Shown: positions 1 to 12,005 of the stretch, piece by piece
Position numbering within the stretch: the stretch's first letter is position 1
Layout of the letters: every line of letters begins with the position of its first letter
Source of the DNA: Lytechinus variegatus
Lineage: Eukaryota; Echinodermata; Echinoidea; Temnopleuroida; Toxopneustidae
Reading direction: 5' to 3'
Assembly: GCF_018143015.1 (NCBI RefSeq)
Contig: NC_054746.1
Span: 18,653,532-18,717,531 of the forward strand
DNA length: 64,000 bases
The notes under the pieces: generated by a model
Databases searched by the model: none
What the model was told of the DNA's origin: nothing
The model's input: the letters and a program-made list of their open reading frames with translations, nothing else
Position numbers and translations under genes: made by a program

Positions 1-302
1 TCCCTAAAATCAAAACAAAGTGGGGGGAACGTACATTTGCCCATGCTGGGCCATCCGCATGGAATTCTCTTCCTCGGACCATTAAAGATAGTAGCTCTGT
101 TGAAATGTTTAAATCTAATCTTAAAACCTATATGTTTAATTTGGCCTACAATTGATATTTATCCCTTCTATTTGTCTTCAGCACTTTTAATCTAAATACT
201 TTTCCTTCTTTTCACCTCTACTTTGCACTAGTGCGCCTAGAGCATTTGATATTCTTATGGATTTGGCGCCATACAAATCATATATATTATTATTATTATA
301 TT
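1..302 (+). mobile_element. 3' end of a LINE (CR1/L2-like), cut by the window edge
   Basis: This is the 3' end of the same LINE that is seen more fully at 4583-5807. A reading frame is open from position 3 to a TGA at 153-155. It encodes the usual C-terminal tail of such reverse transcriptases, with a W-N-S-LP-R-T motif. A 3' UTR follows and ends in an ATT-rich tail at about 285-302. Compared with the 4583-5807 copy it has six G instead of five at about 21-26, which keeps the C-terminal frame open. The right junction (AAAG, then GATACC) is identical to that of the other copy, so both descend from one insertion that was duplicated with the array unit. Assignment to the CR1/L2 group is from general resemblance only. 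Confidence 0.8.
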
Positions 303-656
303 AAAGATACCATTCAAAGGGCGCCCTTGTCAACCATTGTTTCGTCATTAGCTTAAAACTTTCAGCCAATGAAAAAGCGTACCCAACATCACATCAGTGT
401 GCATACCCTATTGACCATTGTGTCGTCATGAGGTCAAAACTTTCAGCAAATGAGAGCGCGTATCAAACGGCACATTTCACAATATAATGTGCGCGCGGGA
501 GAATCAGCATGCAAAGCCAATATTTTCTGGCGATTCGAAAACACAAGTGTCGATTCGCGTGTTTTTCCTAACTTGCCCTTTATGAGCTTTATTTGTCCAA
601 ATCATGTGTTATGTTCATGTGGTTTTCATTTGATCATTATATGCCTATTTCACGTT

Positions 657-724
657 TTGAGGGAGAGGGAGAGGGAGAAAGAATTACAGGCGACAGAATG
701 AAAAGACCGAATCGGGGGGGGGGG
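657..724 (+). repeat. GGGAGA tract and G run (length marker in every unit)
   Basis: GGGAGA repeats at 661-678 are followed by an 11-base G run at 714-724. Units 1-3 have three GGGAGA copies, unit 4 a variant, and units 5-10 two. The G run varies from 10-11 to 15 bases. It is the most length-variable spot of the unit and could form a G-quadruplex. Confidence 0.85.
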
Positions 725-2184
725 TAAGATTCTAGTTTCTTCAATTATCTGATGATTTATATGTTTTTGTTGAATAACTTTTAAAACACACTTTCTTCGT
801 TAGTATTTTTTTGTATCTGGGAAGTAAAATGTGATTCTAGTATTGAATTTGTTTAGGTAAAGAGTACAATAAAGACAACTGTGAACCCTATCACTATTCG
901 ATTTGATTTTGTTTAATGGATAATTCAACAAAGTACTTGAAGTTTATAAAGAGACCTCAGTAAGTTATTCTTTGGAAAAACATATTTGTCTTCGAAGATA
1001 CCACACTCGTTATGGCACACAAACGAGTTGTTTATTCCAGTGCAGTGCATGCCGGACAAGCGTAGGTAAAATTCTAATGTTACCCTTGAAATAATTGATA
1101 TTCATTATCCATTGTTGTTTACCAAAATACTTTTGAAACAATATGATTAATTGATAGTACTTTAGAAAAAAATAACCTTTCCATTTTTTTTCTCTATGGA
1201 CTTCCTTTTTGTCGTATACAAAAGAGTTCAGCTGTTTTTAGTCTGATTTCACCATTGATAATTATTTGTTCAGTACTCAATTTAGGAACTTTTTTTTTTG
1301 CTTTACAAAGGGCTCCCTCTGAGTGAATACATAAAGAAAATCTCATGGTTAATGGATGTTTTCTTTTTATTTTTTTTAACGAACTTCATAGGAGAATTTG
1401 GATATTAATTTTGTCAGCGCGGATGAGAAGTTCCTAGGGAGTGATCTTACTGCTTGAATATTGATTTTGAGACATTCATTGAAGGATAATTATATGTCTG
1501 AGAGCGAGATGAACTTAAGGAGAGGGAATAACAATTCATGATTATCTTGAATAATGCAATGATGGTTTATAATGACAATTTTATTATTAAGGCTTAAGGT
1601 ACAAATTATTAGGGGAGTGTTGGGAATCTACTGCTGATAGCAGACAGAGCACGGTATAACGATACCACTTTTACACTTGACTGTCTCCCTCTCAAGGACA
1701 CGATTTTATTATGTATCTTCAAACCTGGCCACCACAACCCTCTCCCCTCCCTCTCTCTTTCTATCTTTTATTCTACTCTCACGCAAATACGCACGCCCGC
1801 TTTCCCTCGATGTCTCTTTCTATCTCTCTCCCTCTTCTCACTACCTCTACTATTGTTTTGAGTGATATTTGTGAGGATAATAGACACCCTCCTTATCATT
1901 TTGTCATTGTTCTTGATATCGTTGTTATGATCGACTCTCCTCTCTCTCACAATCGTCGTCGCCCTCATCACATCGGCTGCTGTTCTTATTATTTATTTGG
2001 AGCTCACTTTGTTTTCTAGTTGAAAATAATACCAGTAAACCTCAATCTGGAATAATATCTCATGAAGTGGATAGTGTTTTCTAGAGAAACATCTAGAAGA
2101 TGGAAAATCCTAACTTCGATGAAATTTTCTTCTTGAATGTATGCGAAAGAATACAATGAGGGACAATGAATGTTTTTATGTGAT

Positions 2185-2190
2185 TTTATT
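2185..2190 (-). terminator. Poly(A) signal AATAAA of kinase copy 1
   Basis: AATAAA on the minus strand lies about 35 bp after the TAG stop at 2225-2227. The same hexamer follows the stop in the other units (for example 7695-7700 and 11966-11971). It implies a very short 3' UTR. Confidence 0.6.
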
Positions 2191-2224
2191 ATCAAATGGT
2201 GCCAAACTATGAATTATAGTGGGA

Positions 2225-4135
2225 CTACTTTCTGCCTAGATGTAGTTTCTTTGCGAACCATCGCTTGACACGCCTCCATCTACTCGGCCGTTGGAGTTTG
2301 TCGATTTGAGTTTGGATGGTATCAAGACTTGGGCGGTGATCAGGATCATTTGCCATGCACTCAGATCCTATCTTGGTCAGTGTTCGAACCACGGGAGAGT
2401 GGAGATCTGAAGTTAGGAGAAACATAAAGAGACGTAAAGGAAACGGAGATTATTATGCATTGAAACAAAATGATATTCAATGAATGGGTGAAAATCAAAA
2501 GGAGAATCAAGAAAATGGTTGCGGTTTGATTATTTCATGAACAAATTTATTATAGACATCTATTATTTTTTGAACAACGAGTTTTCCATTCAATATTATG
2601 AGATGGTTATAAAGATAAGATAGTTACCTTCGAATATCTCTCCCATATCCGAAAAGATACGGCCGATCGAAAACACATCTGAAGCAACTGATGTCGGCTG
2701 TTCATCCAGGACAACCTCAGGTGCTATGTAGTCTGCCTCCCCTCCATGCACATATGCCATTTTCAGTTCTTTGGTGACCCCAACCAGTTTTGCTGGTGCC
2801 GTCATTGTGCTCGCTATGCCGAAGTCGATGACGACGGCGTTGTATCGCTTACCGCGTTTTTCTAACAGCACGTTATCATTCTTCAAGTCATTATGGAGAA
2901 GTCCGTGATCATGGAACTCCTTCATTCCCTTGACGATATCCTCTGCGATCTTGACAACGTTGCTGACTGATAGCCGTGGTGGTGCGTGGAGAGGGTAGCC
3001 AGTGCCTGTCTTCTTGCATCCGATAAACTCGACGGCCTGGCAGAGTTCGTTTCCGAGGTCTAGTGTACCCCAGAACTTTGGAAAGTAGGGACTTCCTGAC
3101 AACAACTGTTGGATCAGTGCCTCCTTTGTAGCTCTGGTCCTTGTTGCCTTGAGTTCTTCAACCATTTCACCGGGCGACATAAAATCGTCTGACCAAGACG
3201 GTTCTTTGACGGCAAGAGGGACGCCTGTAGAGCGATGACGTGCTAGAAGGACACGACCGTAGCTGCCCCGCCCAATCTCCACGAGCGTTACCAGGCTCTG
3301 CCAAATGAATTAAAAGATGTCCTTTAATCCAACTAGAAAGGTAATTCGTATAAATCGATGGAAGTGTGTGTCACTGTTTCGTGTTTTCATTTAGGGTTTA
3401 AATCATAAGTGAAAATAATATTAATACAACAATATGGGGGTACATATTATGATCTACTTTCCTTTAACTTGTCTTCCCGAACATCACTAAATCAATGTAA
3501 TATTTGAGATATTGTGCATGTATTAAAGATGAATTTGATCGACATTACCTTTACAGTCCATCCCATGTCAAAGGTCGAGAGGTCATTGAGTTTGAGAGTT
3601 TGACACGTGACACTGGTTTGCAGCATTTTGATGACCTCTTCGTCAACACTCTTGTTTTCGTGGACAGATGTCTGTGGTGCAGACTGGCTGTCACAGTGGC
3701 TGTAAGGTAAGAACAAAATACATTATGCATAGTTATCACCTCTTAAAACTATACTTTTATTTACTGAAAAATGACTGCTGTGAATAGCTTTATCCGTAGT
3801 GAGTTTATAAAGTGTTTAGTAACTGACTTTTCAATGAAGCATCGATTCGCCTAATTGGCTACATTCAAAATGAATGCAATTTTAAAAGCTACATCCCCCA
3901 AGTCCTACCTTACAATAGAGGTCGATTTTTCAGAAGTGTGGGTTTCCTGATCCTTCGTCTCAAGGAAATCACCACCGGGGTAAGCTTCAGCTTCTTGCTT
4001 AGCTTTGACTAATTCAATGGCTTGAAGGATCTCATCACCGTGATCCGACACTGGTCCTTGGGCTAGTCGTCGAGGCCGATTTGCCATGCGTTGAGCTCTT
4101 CGTTTTCTCTGAGCTGACATACTGATGTCTGCCAT
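2225..4135 (-). CDS. Protein kinase with HND catalytic loop, array copy 1 (intact)
   Basis: I join four exons on the minus strand: 4135-3909, 3699-3549, 3297-2628 and 2406-2225. All introns are GT/AG and the phases agree, giving 409 residues. Seen in the product: a basic N-terminus (RKRR, RPRR); Gly loop GRGSYG at 135-140; ATP-binding Lys157 (LAVK); helix-C Glu185; catalytic loop H261-N262-D263 with Lys265 and Asn268; DFG at 284-286; APE at 318-320; Asp333; and subdomain XI Arg374. The last 20 residues are rich in Arg, Lys and Trp. All residues needed for phosphotransfer are present, so it should be an active Ser/Thr-type kinase, although HRD is replaced by HND. The ATG at 4135 has a good context (AAAATGG). 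It follows an acceptor, and an in-frame stop lies in the likely upstream exon. The family and substrate are not recognised. AATAAA follows the stop by about 35 bp. Confidence 0.88.
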
Positions 4136-4582
4136 TTTCAAAGTTTCTGAGATTGATAAAGGATAATGATACGTAAATCGTTTGTGACATAATCATGCAA
4201 TGCTCTGAAACAAGATAGTTTCAGTAAGTCGTCATATGTATTTAGATTGTATTCTCAGATTTGATGTCAAGCAACATGACTAGAAAATCAGACTATTTTT
4301 GATTTCTTGTAAATTAATATTGTAAAAAGATCTTGCATAGGTGTAAGACTATTATGTCAGAAAATCAATTTAAAATAATATTACAAGACTTGATGATTTT
4401 CAGGAGCGGTTAATTGCAATTTGAGAAACCTGGTCAGAAATGGCCAATAAACTTGAGAACGAATCGATCGAATTGGGTAATTCAATTGAAGAAAAGTTTC
4501 GAAAGCGAGGAAGAAGCAATAGTTGCACTCCGAAAGCTAAATCAAAACTGAGACAAGGAACGTCACTGTTTGTTACTCAAAG

Positions 4583-5807
4583 TCCTAATCAACACTCTCA
4601 TATCTCTCGGTGTCAATGGTAAGGCACTTCAATGGTTTAAATCATACCTTACACTTCACTCCCAGGCAGTAAGGATAAACGGTTGCCTTTCTGATTTTTT
4701 ACCACTTAAATGCGGAGTGCCGCAAGGCTCTGTGGGCGGGCCCACCATGTTCATGTTATATCTAACAGGTCTTAGGAATATTTTCCTTCAGCACTCACTC
4801 TCTTATCATATCTATGCTGACGATATTCAAATATATACGTCATTCAAACCCAATCAGAGCGATGCAGCTAGCGCTATCCACAATCTTGAGCGATGCGTTG
4901 ACGATGTCCATATCTGGTTGAACTCACATTCACTTAAATTAAACTTTGCAAAATGTGAATTTATCATGTATGGATCCAAACCTCAATTAGAAAAGATTTC
5001 GATCAATTCAGTCACGCTCGCCGGGCATGTAGTGTCCTTATCTACTGCCTGCCGTAATCTAGGTATTTTTCTTGATTCCCAAATGACAATGTCCACACAG
5101 ATTCAACGTATCTCTCAATCAGTTCGCTATCAGTTACGCAACCTAGGCTTCATCCGTAAATACCTCACCCGCAATGCCACAGAAAAAATCACCCATGCTC
5201 TAATATCATCTCGACTAGATTTCGGAAATGCCCTAATGTTTGGTTTACCTCAAAATGCTCTTGCAAAACTTCAAAAATTACAGAATGCTGCTGCGCGTAT
5301 AGTGACCCTCACCAATAAGCACAGCCACATCACACCCATTCTGAAATCGCTACACTGGCTACCTGTTGAACAACGCGTTATTTTTAAGATTCTTTTATTA
5401 CTCTTTCACTGTACACATGGATCCGCTCCTCTCTATAACATCTCCTTGATACACCAATATGCCCCTTCTAGATCTCTTCGTTCTCAAGACTCTGGTTTGA
5501 TGGTTATCCCTAAAATCAAAACAAAGTGGGGGAACGTACATTTGCCCATGCTGGGCCATCCGCATGGAATTCTCTTCCTCGGACCATTAAAGATAGTAGC
5601 TCTGTTGAAATGTTTAAATCTAATCTTAAAACCTATATGTTTAATTTGGCCTACAATTGATATTTATCCCTTCTATTTGTCTTCAGCACTTTTAATCTAA
5701 ATACTTTTCCTTCTTTTCACCTCTACTTTGCACTAGTGCGCCTAGAGCATTTGATATTCTTATGGATTTGGCGCCATACAAATCATATATATTATTATTA
5801 TTATATT
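4583..5807 (+). mobile_element. 5'-truncated LINE inserted in unit 1 (reverse transcriptase part)
   Basis: The insertion lies between ACTCAAAG and GATACC, which are contiguous in the other units, with AAAG repeated on both sides (4579-4582 and 5808-5811) as a short target duplication. An open frame covers 4583-5700. It encodes the second half of a non-LTR reverse transcriptase: GVPQGS, then the catalytic YADD about 30 residues later (4813-4824), and the usual thumb and C-terminal region. The N-terminal half with the endonuclease is absent, which is typical 5' truncation. A one-G loss near 5527 compared with the copy at the window start moves the last 50 codons out of frame. The 3' end is an ATT-rich tail. 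It lies between the candidate promoter module and the rest of kinase copy 1. Confidence 0.9.
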
Positions 5808-7734
5808 AAAGATACCATTCAAAGGGCGCCCTTGTCAACCATTGTTTCGTCATTAGCTTAAAACTTTCAGCCAATGAAAAAGCGTACCCAACATCACATC
5901 AGTGTGCATACCCTATTGACCATTGTGTCGTCATGAGGTCAAAACTTTCAGCAAATGAGAGCGCGTATCAAACGGCACATTTCACAATATAATGTGCGCG
6001 CGGGAGAATCAGCATGCAAAGCCAATATTTTCTGGCGATTCGAAAACACAACAGTGTCGATTCGCGTGTTTTTCCTAACTTGCCCTTTATGAGCTTTATT
6101 TGTCCAAATCATGTGTTATGTTCATGTGGTTTTCATTTGATCATTATATGCCTATTTCACGTTTTGAGGGAGAGGGAGAGGGAGAAAGAATTACAGGCGA
6201 CAGAATGAAAAGACCGAATCGGGGGGGGGGGTAAGATTCTAGTTTCTTTAATTTTCTGATGATTTATATGTTTTTGTTGAATAACTTTTAAAACACATTT
6301 TCTTCGTTAGTATTTTTTTGTATCTGGGAAGTAAAATGTGATTCTAGTATTGAATTTGTTTAGGTAAAGAGTACAATAAAGACAACTGTGAACCCTATCA
6401 CTATTCGATTTGATTTTGTTTAATGGATAATTCAACAAAGTGCTTGAAGTTTATAAAGAGACCTCAGTAAGTTATTCTTTGGAAAAACATATTTGTCTTC
6501 GAAGATACCACACTCGTAATGGCACACAAACGAGTTGTTTATTCCAGTGCAGTGCATGCCGGACAGGTGTAGGTAAAATTCTAATGTTACCCTTGAAATA
6601 ATTGATATTCATTATCCATTGTTGTTTACCAAAATACTTTTGAAACAATATGATTAATTGATAGTACTTTAGAAAAAAAAAACCTTTCCATTTTTTTTTC
6701 TTCTATGGACTTCCTTTTTGTCGTATACAAAAGAGTTCAGTTGTTTTTAGTCTTATTTCACCATTGATAATTATTTGTTCAGTACTCAATTTAGGAACTT
6801 TTTTTTGCTTTACAGAGGGCTCCCTCTGAGTGAATACATAAAGAAAATCTCATGGTTAATGGATGTTTTCTTTTTATTTTTTTAAACGAACTTCATAGGA
6901 GAATTTGGATATTAATCTTGTCAGCGCGGATGAGAAGTTCCTAGGGAGTGATCTTACTGCTTGAATATTGATTTTGAGACATTCATTGAAGGATAATTAT
7001 AGGTCTGAGAGCGGGATAAACTTAAGGAGAGGGAATAACAATTCATGATTATCTTGAATAATGCAATGATGGTTTATAATGACAATTTTATTATTAAGGC
7101 TTAAGGTACAAATTATTAGGGGAGTGTTGGGAATCTACTGCTGATAGCAGACAGAGCACGGTATAACGATACCACTTTGACACTTGAATGTCTCCCTCTC
7201 AAGGTCACGATTTTATTATGTATCTTCAAACCTGGCCACCACAACCCTCTCCCCTCCCTCGTGGTCGACTCTCTCTATCTTTTATTCTACTCTCACGCAA
7301 ATACGCACGCCTGCTTTCCCTCGATGTCTCTATCTCTCTCCCTCTTCTCACTACCTCTACTATTGTTTTGAGTGATATTTGTGAGGATAATAGACACCCT
7401 CCTTATCATTTTGTCATTGTTCTTGATATCGTTGTCATAATCGACTCTCCTCTCTCTCACAATCGTCGTCGCCCTCATCACATCGGCTGCTGTTCTTATT
7501 ATTTATTTGGAGCTCACTTTGTTTTCTAGTTGAAAATAATACCAGTAAACCTCAATCTGGAATAATATCTCATGAAGTGGATAGTGTTTTCTAGAGAAAC
7601 ATCTAGAAGATGGAAAATCCTAACTTCGATGAAATTTTCTTCTTGAATGTATGCGAAAGAATACAATGAGGGACAATGAATGTTTTTATGTGATTTTATT
7701 ATCAAATGGTGCCAAAATATGAATTATAGTGGGA

Positions 7735-9643
7735 CTACTTTCTGCGTAGATGTAGTTTCTTTGCGAACCATCGCTTGACACGCCTCCATCTACTCGGCCG
7801 TTGGAGTTTGTCGATTTGAGTTTGGATGGTATCAAGGCTTGGGCGGTGATCAGGATCATTTGCCATGCACTCAGATCCTATCTTGGTCAGTGTTCGAACC
7901 ACGGGAGAGTGGAGATCTGAAGTTAGGAGAAACATAAAGAGACGTAAAGGAAACGGAGATTATTATGCATTGAAACAAAATGATATTCAATGAATGGGTG
8001 AAAATCAAAAGGAGAATCAAGAAAATGGTTGCGGTTTGATTATTTCATGAACAGATTTATTATAGACATCTATTATTTTTTGAACAACGAGTTTTCCATT
8101 CAATATTATGAGATGGTTATAAAGATAAGATAGTTACCTTCGAATATCTCTCCCATATCCGAAAAGATACGGCCGATCGAAAACACATCTGAAGCAACTG
8201 ATGTCGGCTGTTCATCCAGGACAACCTCAGGTGCTATGTAGTCTGCCTCCCCTCCATGCACATATGCCATTTTCAGTTCTTTGGTGACCCCAACCATTTT
8301 TGCTGGTGCCGTCATTGTGCTCGCTATGCCGAAGTCGATGACGACGGCGTTGTATCGCTTACCGCGTTTTTCTAACAGCACGTTATCATTCTTCAAGTCA
8401 TTATGGAGAAGTCCGTGATCATGGAACTCCTTCATTCCCTTTACGATATCCTCTGCGATCTTGACAACGTTGCTGACTGATAGCCGTGGTGGTGCGTGGA
8501 GAGGGTAGCCAGTGCCTGTCTTCTTGCATCCGATAAACTCGACGGCCTGGCAGAGTTCGTTTCCGAGGTCTAGTGTACCCCAGAACTTTGGAAAGTAGGG
8601 ACTTCCTGACAACAACTGTTGGATCAGTGCCTCCTTTGTAGCTCTGGTCCTTGTTGCCTTGAGTTCTTCAACCATTTCACCGGGCGACATAAAGTCGTCT
8701 GACCAAGACGGTTCTTTGACGGCAAGAGGGACGCCTGTAGAGCGATGACGTGCTAGAAGGACACGACCGTAGCTGCCCCGCCCAATCTCCACGAGCGTTA
8801 CCAGGCTCTGCCAAATGAATTAAAAGATGTCCTTTAATCCAACTAGAAAGGTAATTCGTATTAATCGACGGAAGTGTGTGTCACTGTTTCGTGTTTTCAT
8901 TTAGGGTTTAAATCATAAATGAAAATAATATTAATACAACAATATGGGGGAACATTATGATCTACTCTTCTTTAACTTGTCTTCCCGAACATCACTAAAT
9001 CAATGTCATATTTGAGATATTGTGCATGCATTAAAGATTAATTTGATCGACATTACCTTTACAGTCCATCCCATGTCAAAGGTCGAGAGGTCATTGAGTT
9101 TGAGAGTTTGACGCGTGACACTGGTTTGCAGCATTTTGATGACCTCTTCGTCAACACTCTTGTTTTCGTGGACAGATGTCTGTGGTGCAGACTGGCTGTC
9201 ACAGTGGCTGTAAGGTAAGAACAAAATACATTATGCATAGTTATCACCTCTTAAAACTATACTTTTATTTACTGAAAAATGACTGCTGTGAATAGCTTTA
9301 TCCGTAGTGAGTTTATAAAGTGTTTAGTAACTGACTTTTCAATGAAGCATCGATTCGCCTAATTGGCTACATTCAAAATGAATGCAATTTTAGAAGCTAC
9401 ATCCCCCAAGTCCTACCTTACAATAGAGGTCGATTTTTCAGAAGTGTGGGTTTCCTGATCCTTCGTCTCAAGGAAATCACCACCGGGGTAAGCTTCAGCT
9501 TCTTGCTTAGCTTTGACTAATTCAATGGCTTGAAGGATCTCATCACCGTGATCCGACACTGGTCCTTGGGCTAGTCGTCGAGGCCGATTTGCCATGCGTT
9601 GAGCTCTTCGTTTTCTCTGAGCTGACATACTGATGTCTGCCAT
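7735..9643 (-). CDS. Protein kinase, array copy 2 (intact)
   Basis: The exons are 9643-9417, 9207-9057, 8807-8138 and 7916-7735, with no break in frame. Differences from copy 1: Cys to Arg in exon 2 (VTRQ in place of VTCQ), Leu to Met in the activation segment (AKMVG) and HLRRK at the C-terminus. It keeps DFGI and all catalytic residues. Its upstream region is not interrupted, so its candidate promoter (10089-10275) lies about 0.45-0.63 kb from the ATG. This is one of the two best candidates for a functional gene in the window. Confidence 0.88.
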
Positions 9644-9936
9644 TTTCAAAGTTTCTGAGATTGATAAAGGATAATGATACGTAAATCGTTTGTGACATAA
9701 TCATGCAATGCTCTGAAACAAGATAGTTTCAGTAAGTCGTCATATGTATTTAGATTGTATTCTCAGATTTGATGTCAAGCAACATGACTAGAAAATCAGA
9801 CTATTTTTGATTTCTTGTAAATTAATATTGTAAAAAGATCTTGCATAGGTGTAAGACTATTATGTCAGAAAATCAATTTAAAATAATATTACAAGACTTG
9901 ATGATTTTCAGGAGCGGTTAATTGCAATTCGATTAC

Positions 9937-10088
9937 CTGGTCAGAAATGGCCAATAAACTTGAGAACGAATCGATTGAATTGGGTAATTCAATTGAAGAA
10001 AAGTTTCGAAAGCGAGGAAGAAGCAATAGTTGCACTCCGAAAGCTAAATCAAAACTGAGACAAGGAACGTCACTGTTTGTTACTCAAA
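9937..10088 (-). other. Candidate 5' untranslated exon of the kinase gene (copy 2 as example)
   Basis: On the minus strand a good donor (CCAG, then GTAATC) ends at 9937. A good acceptor (AATCTCAG) stands just before the exon with the start codon. Splicing would join a leader that has an in-frame stop (TGA) just upstream, making ATG at 9643 the first usable start. The upstream limit of this exon is a guess. In unit 1 the donor is altered (GTTTCT). Conserved positions exist in units 3-9. Confidence 0.35.
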
Positions 10089-10275
10089 GATACCATTCAA
10101 AGGGCGCCCTTGTCAACCATTGTTTCGTCATTAGCTTAAAACTTTCAGCCAATGAAAAAGCGTACCCAACATCACATCAGTGTGCATACCCTATTGACCA
10201 TTGTGTCGTCATGAGGTCAAAACTTTCAGCAAATGAGAGCGCGTATCAAACGGCACATTTCACAATATAATGTGC
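10089..10275 (-). promoter_or_regulatory. Candidate kinase promoter module (representative, upstream of copy 2)
   Basis: Two related segments lie in tandem, starting at 10118 and 10199 (81 bp apart). Each contains CATTGT-TCGTCAT, then AAAACTTTCAGC-AATGA, then GCGTA. On the minus strand these read as an inverted CCAAT box (ATTGGCTG in the first segment) plus TGACGA, a CRE-like half site. The module lies upstream of the kinase gene in its reading direction. Equivalents start at 305, 5811, 14360, 18631, 22876, 27164, 31440, 35739 and 40024. In units 8 and 9 the CCAAT core is changed to CAGTG. The promoter role is inferred from position and motifs. Confidence 0.45.
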
Positions 10276-12005
10276 GCGCGGGAGAATCAGCATGCAAAGC
10301 CAATATTTTCTGGCGATTCGAAAACACAAGAGTGTCGATTCGCGTGTTTTTCCTAACTTGCCCTTTATGAGCTTTATTTGTCCAAATCATGTGTTATGTT
10401 CATGTGGTTTTCATTTGATCATTATATGCCTATTTCACGTTTTGAGGGAGAGGGAGAGGGAGAAAGAATTACAGGCGACAGAATGAAAAGACCGAATCGG
10501 GGGGGGGGGTAAGATTCTAGTTTCTTCAATTTTCCGATGATTTATATGTTTTTGTTGAATAACTTTTAAAACACATTTTCTTCGTTAGTATTTTTTTGTA
10601 TCTGGGAAGTAAAATGTGATTCTAGTATTGAATTTGTTTAGGTAAAGAGTACAATAAAGACAACTGTGAACCCTATCACTATTCGATTTGATTTTGTTTA
10701 ATGGATAATTCAACAAAGTACTTGAAGTTTATAAAGAGACCTCAGTAAGTTATTCTTTGGAAAAACATATTTGTCTTCGAAGATACCACACTCGTTATGG
10801 CACACAAACGAGTTGTTTATTCCAGTGCAGTGCATGCCGGACAGGCGTAGGTAAAATTCTAATGTTACCCTTGAAATAATTGATATTCATTATCCATTGT
10901 TGTTTACCAAAATACTTTTGAAACAATATGATAAATTGATAGTACTTTAGAAAAAAATAACCTTTCCATTTTTTTTCTTCTATGGACTTCCTTTTTGTCG
11001 TATACAAAAGAGTTCAGCTGTTTTTAGTCTGATTTCACCATTGATAATTATTTGTTCAGTACTCAATTTAGGAACTTTTTTTTTTGCTTTACAAAGGGCT
11101 CCCTCTGAGTGAATACATAAAGAAAATCTCATGGTTAATGGATGTTTTCTTTTTATTTTTTTAACGAACTTCATAGGAGAATTTGGATATTAATTTTGTC
11201 AGCGCGGATGAGAAGTTCCTAGGGAGTGATCTTACTGCTTGAATATTGATTTTGAGACATTCATTGAAGGATAATTATAGGTCTGAGAGCGAGATGAACT
11301 TAAGGAGAGGGAATAACAATTCATGATTATCTTGAATAATGCAATGATGGTTTATAATGACAATTTTATTATTAAGGCTTAAGGTACAAATTATTAGGGG
11401 AGTGTTGGGAATCTACTGCTGATAGCAGACAGAGCACGGTATAACGATACCACTTTTACACTTGACTGTCTCCCTCTCAAGGACACGATTTTATTATGTA
11501 TCTTCAAACCTGGCCACCACAACCCTCTCCCCTCCCTCTCTCTTTCTATCTTTTATTCTACTCTCACGCAAATACGCACGCCCGCTTTCCCTCGATGTCT
11601 CTTTCTATCTCTCTCTTCTCACTACCTCTACTATTGTTTTGAGTGATATTTGTGAGGATAATAGACACCCTCCTTATCATTTTGTCATTGTTCTTGATAT
11701 CGTTGTTATGATCGACTCTCCTCTCTCTCACAATCGTCGTCGCCCTCATCACATCGGCTGCTGTTCTTATTATTTATTTGGAGCTCACTTTGTTTTCTAG
11801 TTGAAAATAATACCAGTAAACCTCAATCTGGAATAATATCTCATGAAGTGGATAGTGTTTTCTAGAGAAACATCTAGAAGATGGAAAATCCTAACTTCGA
11901 TGAAATTTTCTTCTTGAATGTATGCGAAAGAATACAATGAGGGACAATGAATGTTTTTATGTGATTTTATTATCAAATGGTGCCAAACTATGAATTATAG
12001 TGGGA

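Larger units (their letters stand above)
305..5810 (-). repeat. Array unit 1 (contains LINE)
   Basis: This unit is 5506 bp long because a LINE sits at 4583-5807. It has three GGGAGA repeats followed by an 11-G run at 714-724. The stretch 305-2180 is spacer without a supportable gene: AT-rich, with a pyrimidine-rich tract at about 1735-1850. The kinase gene occupies 2225-4135. Confidence 0.95.
5811..10088 (-). repeat. Array unit 2
   Basis: This 4278-bp unit shares with unit 1 the DFGI activation-loop start and the CTTACAG acceptor of exon 2, so the two are close relatives. The spacer 5811-7690 contains a private substitution in the pyrimidine tract (GTGGTCGACT near 7260). The kinase gene is at 7735-9643. 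Confidence 0.95.

Noticed and set aside
714-724. G run as telomere-like or origin sequence
   Set aside because: A simple homopolymer with variable length, present internally in every unit. No telomere repeat pattern.
1677-2019. Plus-strand frame of about 102-113 codons present in nearly every unit
   Set aside because: It arises from the pyrimidine-rich tract. The start shifts from unit to unit with tract length, the product is low-complexity, and variants between units are mostly amino-acid changing.
3504-3710. Plus-strand frames antisense to kinase exon 2 and exon 3 (also 12783-13019)
   Set aside because: They are shadows of the coding strand, whose splice sites and motifs are convincing.
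9947-10270. 107-codon plus-strand frame beginning MANKLENES in most units
   Set aside because: It crosses the promoter-like duplication, is broken by the LINE in unit 1 and by indels in units 6 and 9, and has no recognisable domain.
10795-11174. Minus-strand frames in the unit spacer (MYTTKRK, MKFVKK types)
   Set aside because: Length changes with the A/T run lengths in each unit. Composition is that of translated AT-rich DNA.
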